From: Lachnospiraceae bacterium
GTDB lineage: Bacteria; Bacillota; Clostridia; Lachnospirales; Lachnospiraceae
DNA length: 64,000 bases
Assembly (NCBI GenBank): GCA_017557525.1
Contig: JAFYYN010000056.1
Location: forward strand, 1 to 64,000
Reading direction: 5' to 3'
Below are positions 35,851-42,529 of this stretch, in pieces; position 1 is the stretch's first letter, and each line of letters begins with the position of its first letter. The notes under the pieces were generated by a model. That model was not told where the DNA came from and made no database searches. It saw nothing but the letters and a program-made list of their open reading frames with translations. The translations under genes and the position numbers were made by a program.

Positions 35851-37095
35851 TTATAGATTCAGTACCTGCTCCCAGATACGGTAGTCCGTCTTTCTGATCT
35901 CGCCGAAGCCCACATCCTTTACGGTTACAACTGCCGCATCTCTCGAAGGGAATCTCACTTCAACCGATACCCTGTTAGTCTTATTCCGCCTTGTCGGCAG
36001 GGCATCAAGTGTCATGATAGCGCAAAATGAATCCTTTTTCAGTGCATTATGTATCATGAAATCAATTTCATTGGTGTTATCAAGTATTATCTCACAGCTA
36101 CCGCCGGCCTCATAATATTTCTGACCCACCTTTCCAAACGGAAGCTCTATCTGTTCCTTATGGCTTGTAACACGCAGAGCTATACTGCTCTTTAAATCGT
36201 CCTCACCGATTATCAGATAGTTTTCGCTGCCACCGTCAAATACGAGATGCGCCACATAGGCTGCTGCCTTTACATACAGGTTCTGTCCCTTAAATATCCT
36301 ACGGCCTGAGGAAATTTTTTTCAGTATCTCATCAGCCCAGCTGCCGTCAAAACCGTCTCCGGTCGCATATATTGCGGATATATTCTGCTTATGGAGCATT
36401 ATCCCACAAACACTTTCAAAGGCGTACTTAATTCTGATATCGTCCTCTTCGCTCAGCATTGAATACTTAACGGTATCCGAGAAATCCGAATTCTCCGCAA
36501 CAATGCTCATTGGTTGCTGTTTCCTGCCGAAATGCAGCACATAGTATTTAAAGCCGTCCTTATCAAAATCAAAAAGCCCTACATCATTGATCCAGATATC
36601 CTTGTTCTGCATAACCACATAGTACATAAAGCTTTCTATATGATCACATATCCTTATTTTTTCGGGATGGATACCATAATATGCCAGTCCGCTTTCGAGA
36701 TTCTTCTTTAGGTTAAGGTCAAGGTTTTTAACAGTGACTGCCACGCCCTTTATATCCTTGGCTTCGATCTCTCTGTTTATGCAGTAGAAAAGGCGTCTGA
36801 AAAACCTGGCAAGCAGTCTTTCCGAGCTGTATTCCTCGTCGTCTATTGTAACCGACTCACCCGTTAGAGCCAGATCATAGAGATTGTTTATGACCTCGCA
36901 GTCCGGTTTTGCGTCATGCAGTGGGGAATATACCATGAAATCCTTGCTGGTTTTAGAATAGGTTATGGCAGTTTTCACCCTTGCAGACTGTCTGTCACTG
37001 GATAAAGCCACGGAATCAACCGTATTGCTTTCATTATTAAATATGCATAGCTGCGTAAAATCGCGGCACAGATCGATCCCGACTATGTACTCCAT
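35851..37095 (-). CDS. DUF5716-like degenerate Hsp70/actin-fold protein
   Basis: 414 residues, cytoplasmic. The N-terminus YIVGIDLCRDFTQLCIFN matches the phosphate-1 loop of Hsp70/actin ATPases (GIDLGTT) in degenerate form; VGLFDFDKDGFKYYVLHFG sits where phosphate-2 (DLGGGT) belongs but lacks its glycines; IYATGDGFDGSWADEILKK and LYVKAAAYVAHLV resemble the adenosine-loop region. The C-terminal ~110 residues are beta-rich (IELPFGKVGQKYYEAGGSCE), placed like an Hsp70 substrate-binding domain. ATP hydrolysis looks doubtful. I believe this is the DUF5716 family, from memory. GGGG lies 5 bases before the ATG. It sits between the DUF5717-like gene and the TPR gene. Confidence 0.7.
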   Translation of the reverse strand: MEYIVGIDLCRDFTQLCIFNNESNTVDSVALSSDRQSARVKTAITYSKTSKDFMVYSPLHDAKPDCEVINNLYDLALTGESVTIDDEEYSSERLLARFFRRLFYCINREIEAKDIKGVAVTVKNLDLNLKKNLESGLAYYGIHPEKIRICDHIESFMYYVVMQNKDIWINDVGLFDFDKDGFKYYVLHFGRKQQPMSIVAENSDFSDTVKYSMLSEEDDIRIKYAFESVCGIMLHKQNISAIYATGDGFDGSWADEILKKISSGRRIFKGQNLYVKAAAYVAHLVFDGGSENYLIIGEDDLKSSIALRVTSHKEQIELPFGKVGQKYYEAGGSCEIILDNTNEIDFMIHNALKKDSFCAIMTLDALPTRRNKTNRVSVEVRFPSRDAAVVTVKDVGFGEIRKTDYRIWEQVLNL

Positions 37096-37196
37096 TGTTT
37101 CCCCTACCTCATTTTATGTATTAGTTCACATACCCTGATATATACTCACTAACTAAATTATACCCACTAACGTAATTGTATGCCGTTTCTCCCTTT

Positions 37197-40100
37197 TTAC
37201 CCTAAAGGTTCAAAAAGCCTCTTTACAGCATAATCGTTAAACTGATAGTTTTCTATCAGCTTGATCACGGTCTTTTCATCATTCATCTCTTTAGCGGTAA
37301 TGATAAGATTGATCTGGTGGTATCTGCATTCCTCACGTCCAAAATGCTCGGGTCCGAGTGCTACCTCCCTGCTTTCTGTAATAGCATCCTTTTCCTCGCC
37401 ATCCTCGGTGATGTAATACTGCATAATCTCGCCGTAGAACAGGATGAATTCCTTTACAAATATACCAAAGCCAATGTCCTTCATTTCCTCTTCGTGGAAA
37501 TTTTCAGCTCCGTCGCTGCCCACCAGCGTATAGTTGATCATTACCTTTTTATCTTTATCGGTATGATACTCGACATAGTATTTGTCGCGCATCTGCCTTG
37601 GTATCCTTATGCTCTCCGGGAAATCCTTAAAGAACGGCATGAGCATACCCTTGTTTTCCATTTTCTTTATCTGATACTCTATAAACGAACGCTCTGAATT
37701 AGTAAAGCTCTTTCTTGTGGAGTAGTTCTTAAGCAATGTAAGAGTGCAAATATCATTTTCACTGTAATTTGCCTCCCGTCTCATAATATCGAGAATAGTT
37801 CCGTCGAGCAGGTTTCCGCATACCAGGTTGCCGTATGCAAGATACGAAAGATATGCCCGTACCAGCTTGCCCGAAGAACAGTGCCCGTAGTATATTTCAA
37901 AAACCTCTTTTACGAAATTCATATCATTTTCCGTAAACAGCGCAGTCCTTAAAAGGCGCTCCTCCAAGTCGATCGTCTCTATGCCTTCCTCGTGGCATGC
38001 TGACCACAGATTGTACAGCTCCTGAGTGCTGCCCTCGTAATTCTTCTCCAAAAAGGTCAGTATCAGTTTGTCGGGTTTATATCTCTCATAGCTGTATACG
38101 CAGAGCTGCATAAAGAGCTTACTGTTGGTCTGCTCGGAATTTGCACGGATAAGCACCGAACAGAGCCTTGATGTACGCTTGGGGCTGATGCCGTAAAAAC
38201 CGTACATTTCCATATTTTTAAGGGCAAGTGAATAGAGCTCCCTGAATATCATAAGCTCCATCATACGGATCCTTTCATCCGCAGCAAGCTCCTTAAGATC
38301 CACTCTTATCAACTGGCTCTCTAAGAGATCGCCCTCAAAATTATCATAATAATAATCTATAAGTGTCTTTCTGCAGTCAAGCAGGAAGCCGTCCTCAAGG
38401 CTTTCCATCTCCACGCATTTCGCATAAAGACTGATAACCTCGTCGTTCATTCCCTCGTATTTGGCTGCTTCCAGACGGTTAAGCATAACCTTTTTGTCCG
38501 ACCTGCACTTGTCCAGCATCAGCTTATACAGATCGGGACGATTGATCATCTTTCTGATCTTGGTCTCAAATGAGGCAACACAGCGGTTACCCTCATTATC
38601 CAAAAGCACAATGACCGGATTATCGGTAAAGATATCTGTGATGGCACTTCCGTTTTCCACCTTGACAAATATGGGTTCTCTCAGCTCCTTATGGGAAATT
38701 GCCATATTGGCAGCCTTTTTCCAGTCGGTGGTTATCTCATTTTTAAACAATATATAAGGAAGAGAAGCAATACATCTGCCGTTAAGATTTTCAACCCTGA
38801 GCATCTTTTCGTAAACTATCGCAAGCTCGCGGCTGAACTCTCCTCTTTCCAGCGACTTTTCCGCAAAGGTCTCCATCCTTATCCTGTAAAGTATAAAGAG
38901 ATTATCGTTTGTCTCACAGAACCTGATGATGTTTGAATAAAGTGCTGCCGACAGCTTTGCGTCTATATCATCGCCGGATGCAAAGTAATTTAGGAGCGGT
39001 CTGGGCAAAAGCTTTGCAGAAAGATCTGCTGATGCCAGGCATCTCTCGTACAGTCCCTTTATCTTCAGTTGCTCGTTTACTCCCATCTCGAGCCACTCAT
39101 ACTCGTCGGGAAGCCTTCTTTTCGTAAGTATTATATGGGTGCAGACTGCCTCTAACAGCTCCTTCTGGTGGAATCTCCTGTAAAACTCCTTGAGCACCTT
39201 AAGGAGCAGCGGTGTCGTGGTCTTTTCCCTTGCAGCCACATATGAAAGCTGCAGGCCGATGAGTTTGTTTACGAGATCATATTTTAAGCCCTCTGCAAGG
39301 CAGGCTACCTCAAAACGACTAAGCTCCTTTAAAAGCAGAGGGTCAACGCTTAAGAGCTTTACTCCTTCTATGAGGCCAAATACGCTGTGACCTCCCTCAA
39401 GATAGCAGTTTTTGATTTCTTCAAATCTTTGGCGCTTGCTGAAACGCTCCCTGTCGTCGAGCTTAAGGTAAAGCATAAGACTAAACAGCTCATGTTCATT
39501 CTCATAGGCACGTCTTAACTCACTGCAGTATTCGCCCGAGGGCTTGCTGTCTTTAAGCAGAGCTCCCATAAAAAGAGCCATGGAGTAAATATATGTATTA
39601 TCGGAGTCCCTGACGGTATCCTCAAGTTTTTCATATTCCTTTAAGGCCTCATCCTTTTTGCCCGAAATGTACATCAGGTAAAGCCTGTAAAGCTTTATCA
39701 GGTCTCCCTCGGGACGGTAAGCCCTTAAGGGGTCAAGACAGTTTTCCGCTTCAGTTACATAGGTCTCTTCATCTATCCTTTCAAGGATATAGTCGAGATG
39801 GTTCTTAAGCAGACCGATCCTGTATTCCCTCATTTTGCGGGCAGCCTTGTTTTCCTTGTCGAATGGAGAGGTCTTGCAGCAAAGCACGGGTATCTCAACT
39901 TCATCAGCTAGTGTTGAAATCCTGATATATCCGTAATTATTTCCGAATCTGGCTTTTTCAGGATTGATAACAAACTTAAGCCAGAACTCGTTATTTTCAA
40001 AATCCTCGGTCCATATGAGAGTCCTTTCGGGCTCTATAAAGTCTCCCTCTGCCTCGCATTTCAGCTGTGAATAACCCCAGTTATTCTTACGGATAAGTAT

Positions 40101-40736
40101 CTTGTCAACAACCGGTGTATCCCCTGCCTCATACACAAGCTTTGAAGCATTTATCGAAAACTCCATAGAGGATTTCTTCTTTGCGGCGATCAGAAATTCC
40201 TCTAAAACAAGGGAGGTATTTGCCGCACCTGAAAGATTGCGGTATATGTTCTTATATTCCGGAGAATTCCCTATAACTATGTTCTTGAAATCCTCAGTCT
40301 TAAAAAGATCCTTTGCTTCCTGAGGGCTGCTGATTGCAAGATTAGCGAAATGGAAAAGATCGCTGGTCTGCCCGATGCTTGTTTCTATATAAGAAGCCAT
40401 TACCTCTAAATCCAATGGTAATGTGTACTCTCCGCACTCTGTAATGATCTCTATTGTTGAATTAAGTCTTGACTGGGGCTCAAGGTTTGCGGCGCTAAAG
40501 ATTACTGTAACTTCATTTTCCTCATTTTCGAATATCTCGTTTCTAAAGCTGATAAACTCGCTCTTGCACAGGCAGAAGCCCCTGACCTTTGTATGACGGT
40601 CATTGGACACAACAAAAGTACCTATGGTTTCCTTTCCGGCAATAGCCTTAAGTTCCAGGGTGCTCTCGGATACCATAAGTAAAGGTTTTTCATATGAAAA
40701 TATGCCATTTGCGAATTTTTCAATCTTCTGTCTCAT
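37197..40736 (-). CDS. DUF5717-like large protein (beta domains plus helical repeats)
   Basis: 1179 residues, no signal peptide and no membrane helix. Two Ig-like beta domains fill residues ~15-300 (ELKAIAGKETIGTFVVSNDR; AGDTPVVDKILIRKNNWGYS). About 700 residues of TPR/HAT-like helical repeats follow (LYRLYLMYISGKKDEALKEY; ISLYAKCVEMESLEDGFLLD). The C-terminus is again beta-rich (YYVEYHTDKDKKVMINYTLV). I think this is DUF5717, from memory. The start at 40736 (MRQKIEKFANG) is likely but its ribosome-binding site is weak; an ATG at 40748 is the alternative. First gene of a four-gene operon with the Hsp70-like, TPR and coiled-coil membrane proteins. Function unknown. Confidence 0.72.
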   Translation of the reverse strand: MRQKIEKFANGIFSYEKPLLMVSESTLELKAIAGKETIGTFVVSNDRHTKVRGFCLCKSEFISFRNEIFENEENEVTVIFSAANLEPQSRLNSTIEIITECGEYTLPLDLEVMASYIETSIGQTSDLFHFANLAISSPQEAKDLFKTEDFKNIVIGNSPEYKNIYRNLSGAANTSLVLEEFLIAAKKKSSMEFSINASKLVYEAGDTPVVDKILIRKNNWGYSQLKCEAEGDFIEPERTLIWTEDFENNEFWLKFVINPEKARFGNNYGYIRISTLADEVEIPVLCCKTSPFDKENKAARKMREYRIGLLKNHLDYILERIDEETYVTEAENCLDPLRAYRPEGDLIKLYRLYLMYISGKKDEALKEYEKLEDTVRDSDNTYIYSMALFMGALLKDSKPSGEYCSELRRAYENEHELFSLMLYLKLDDRERFSKRQRFEEIKNCYLEGGHSVFGLIEGVKLLSVDPLLLKELSRFEVACLAEGLKYDLVNKLIGLQLSYVAAREKTTTPLLLKVLKEFYRRFHQKELLEAVCTHIILTKRRLPDEYEWLEMGVNEQLKIKGLYERCLASADLSAKLLPRPLLNYFASGDDIDAKLSAALYSNIIRFCETNDNLFILYRIRMETFAEKSLERGEFSRELAIVYEKMLRVENLNGRCIASLPYILFKNEITTDWKKAANMAISHKELREPIFVKVENGSAITDIFTDNPVIVLLDNEGNRCVASFETKIRKMINRPDLYKLMLDKCRSDKKVMLNRLEAAKYEGMNDEVISLYAKCVEMESLEDGFLLDCRKTLIDYYYDNFEGDLLESQLIRVDLKELAADERIRMMELMIFRELYSLALKNMEMYGFYGISPKRTSRLCSVLIRANSEQTNSKLFMQLCVYSYERYKPDKLILTFLEKNYEGSTQELYNLWSACHEEGIETIDLEERLLRTALFTENDMNFVKEVFEIYYGHCSSGKLVRAYLSYLAYGNLVCGNLLDGTILDIMRREANYSENDICTLTLLKNYSTRKSFTNSERSFIEYQIKKMENKGMLMPFFKDFPESIRIPRQMRDKYYVEYHTDKDKKVMINYTLVGSDGAENFHEEEMKDIGFGIFVKEFILFYGEIMQYYITEDGEEKDAITESREVALGPEHFGREECRYHQINLIITAKEMNDEKTVIKLIENYQFNDYAVKRLFEPLG

Positions 40737-40824
40737 AATCCATATCATGCCGCCGGCATGTTTACCCCTTTTTTCAAGCAAAATTATTCAATATAAGTAT
40801 ACCATTTTTCCGAATGAATGCAAA

Positions 40825-40864
40825 CAAAAAATAAAAAAAGAAGCCTCTTTTTTAAGAAGCTTCT
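40825..40864 (-). terminator. Terminator of the infC-rpmI-rplT operon
   Basis: Minus-strand hairpin AGAAGCTTCTT-AAAA-AAGAGGCTTCT (40839-40864) followed by TTTTTTTATTTTTTG. It lies 24 bases after the rplT stop. Confidence 0.93.
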
Positions 40865-40888
40865 CTATTTGCTTATCGTTATATGGAT

Positions 40889-41245
40889 TTATGCGATTTT
40901 TGCCTTTGCAGCATCAACAAGATTCTTGAAGCCCTCGGGATCAGCGATTGCGATCTCTGAAAGCATCTTTCTGTTGATATCGATGTTAGCAAGCTTTAAA
41001 CCATACATAAGCTTGCTGTAAGAAATGTCGTTCATCCTTGCTGCTGCGTTGATTCTGACAATCCAAAGCTTACGGAAATCTCTCTTCTTCTGACGACGTC
41101 CTGCGAATGCTGATGTAAGAGCTCTCATAACAGCCTGCTTAGCTGTCCTATACTGCTTTGATCTAGCGCCTCTGAAGCCCTTAGCAAGCTTTAATACTCT
41201 ATTATGCTTTTTCTTGGCATTTAAGCCACCTTTAATTCTTGCCAT
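40889..41245 (-). CDS. rplT: 50S ribosomal protein L20
   Basis: Basic 118-residue protein needed for early 50S assembly; also the autogenous repressor of this operon in Firmicutes. [39 protein letters not shown] and [20 protein letters not shown] are the expected segments. AGGAGG precedes the ATG. Last gene of infC-rpmI-rplT. Confidence 0.98.
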   Translation of the reverse strand: MARIKGGLNAKKKHNRVLKLAKGFRGARSKQYRTAKQAVMRALTSAFAGRRQKKRDFRKLWIVRINAAARMNDISYSKLMYGLKLANIDINRKMLSEIAIADPEGFKNLVDAAKAKIA

Positions 41246-41287
41246 TTTAATTTACCTCCTTAAAACCAATCGATGGATAATGCCTGA

Positions 41288-41485
41288 TTACATATAGGGC
41301 AGCATCTTCTTAGCTGCTGTCATGTTAGCAGAATCGAGTAAGGTTCCCTTTCTTAATCTTCTCTTCATTTTCTGAGACTTCTTGGTAAGGATGTGCTGCT
41401 TACCTGCTTTCATTCTCTTGATCTTTCCTGTGCCGGTAGCCTTAAAACGCTTTGCGGCTGCTCTGTTTGTCTTTAACTTCGGCAT
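41288..41485 (-). CDS. rpmI: 50S ribosomal protein L35
   Basis: 65 residues, strongly basic, with the typical [20 protein letters not shown] start and [17 protein letters not shown]. Good AAGGAGG upstream. Placed between infC and rplT as in most Firmicutes. Confidence 0.98.
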   Translation of the reverse strand: MPKLKTNRAAAKRFKATGTGKIKRMKAGKQHILTKKSQKMKRRLRKGTLLDSANMTAAKKMLPYM

Positions 41486-41522
41486 TTTTCTTTCCTCCTT
41501 ATAGTTGAAAATTACTTAATCA

Positions 41523-42029
41523 CTACTTTTTCTCGCTCAGGAACATGATCATGTTTCTTCCCTCGAGCTTTGCGGCTTTCTCTACGACTGCTACGTCTTC
41601 AAGCTTTTCAGCGAAGCTGTCAAGGATCTCACGGCCCAGGTTCATATGAGCCATTTCACGTCCTCTGAACTTAAGTGTAACCTTTACTTTATCGCCATGC
41701 TGCAGAAATTTGCGAGCCTGATTTGCTTTTGTGTTCAAATCATTTTCATCAATATTCGGGGACAGGCGAAGCTCTTTTATTTCAGTAACCTTCTGGTTCT
41801 TTTTCGCTTCTTTTGCCTTACGCAGGGCCTCGTAACGGAATTTTCCGTAATCAGCTATTTTACAAACGGGGGGTTTGGCGGTGGGAGCTATTTTTATGAG
41901 ATCAAGTTCCAACTCCTCTGCTTTCGCTAATGCTTCCCTTGCTGACATGATGCCGAGCTGTTCTCCATCCACTCCGATAAGTCTTACTTCTTTGTCGCGG
42001 ATCTGTTCATTAATGAAATATTCGCTAAT
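41523..42029 (-). CDS. infC: Translation initiation factor IF-3 (AUU start)
   Basis: IF-3 checks the start codon and keeps ribosomal subunits apart. N-domain INEQIRDKEVRLIGVDGEQL, linker KPPVCKIADYGKFRYE, and C-domain IKELRLSPNIDENDLNTKAN with VTLKFRGREMAH are clear. No ATG or GTG exists at the expected start. GGAGG (42037-42041) is followed 8 bases later by ATT at 42029-42027, preceded by another ATT; the frame then reads SEYFINEQIRD. Upstream TTG/GTG codons lie inside the ribosome-binding site. AUU is the known infC start in E. coli and other bacteria and lets IF-3 repress its own translation. With the ATT start the protein has 168 residues. Confidence 0.93.
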   Translation of the reverse strand: MSEYFINEQIRDKEVRLIGVDGEQLGIMSAREALAKAEELELDLIKIAPTAKPPVCKIADYGKFRYEALRKAKEAKKNQKVTEIKELRLSPNIDENDLNTKANQARKFLQHGDKVKVTLKFRGREMAHMNLGREILDSFAEKLEDVAVVEKAAKLEGRNMIMFLSEKK

Positions 42030-42044
42030 AATCTGCACCTCCAA

Positions 42045-42198
42045 TGCAATAAAATGTAATAAAAAAAGTGGGTAGCATAGCTATCCACTCTTACAAGACG
42101 CCTCCTCAGGCGTTACTTTATTTGTCAGACCCTTTCACTGCCTTATGGCGCTGGGGGTGAGAGTGGATACTCTGCTTTGCGTGCTGTTCGCCACAGCA
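42045..42198 (-). promoter_or_regulatory. infC operon leader with attenuator (L20-leader-like)
   Basis: The leader ends in a terminator hairpin AGTGGATAGC-TAT-GCTACCCACT (42067-42089) with seven T residues, 30 bases before the infC site. An upstream strand AGAGTATCCACTCTC (about 42159-42173) can instead pair with AGAGTGGATAGC of the terminator stem, giving a competing antiterminator. Layout and position match the Firmicute L20 leader, in which free L20 favours termination. Confidence 0.8.
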
Positions 42199-42204
42199 TT
42201 TTGT

Positions 42205-42233
42205 ATCATAGCACGGTTTGAAACTGTTGTCAA
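42205..42233 (-). promoter_or_regulatory. Promoter of infC-rpmI-rplT
   Basis: -35 TTGACA (42228-42233), 17-base spacer, -10 TATGAT (42205-42210). Transcription should start near 42198, giving a leader of about 170 bases. Confidence 0.9.
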
Positions 42234-42268
42234 GCGTTTTTTTGTAATTTTTTGATAAAGACGACGGG

Positions 42269-42478
42269 GTGGGCAGCCGGAGATGTTCCGGCACGCAGGA
42301 AGCGGATTTTGCGTAGGACTATTATTGCTATACTTTCGTAGTTATCTCTGCAGGTTGACTAAATCACGCAAAATCCTTCCAGACTTTTCGCATCGGGCAA
42401 ACCCGGCCCGATAAGAGTACGAAAAGTCTGCGCGGAGCGGACAGCGTGCCGGAACACCTCCGACTGCCCACCCCTGCT
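42269..42478. repeat. 210-bp nested inverted-repeat element
   Basis: Outer arms 42269-42300 (begins GGGGTGGGCAGCCGGAG) and 42448-42478 (ends CGACTGCCCACCCC) pair with few mismatches. Inside, GGATTTTGCGT (42305 region) pairs with ACGCAAAATCC, and AGACTTTTCG with CGAAAAGTCT around a TCGGGC/GCCCGA stem. The element fills the gap between the transporter fusion and the infC promoter. No open reading frame of note. Could be a miniature mobile element or a large structured 3' region. Confidence 0.75.
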
Positions 42479-42529
42479 CCTAATACAATCGATAAAAAAG
42501 GCAAACTCGCATCCACCACTTTAAAGCAC

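Noticed and set aside
42030..42044. TTG at 42044 or GTG at 42038 as the infC start
   Set aside because: Both lie in or before the GGAGGTG ribosome-binding site; the ATT at 42029 is properly spaced and AUU starts are known for infC.
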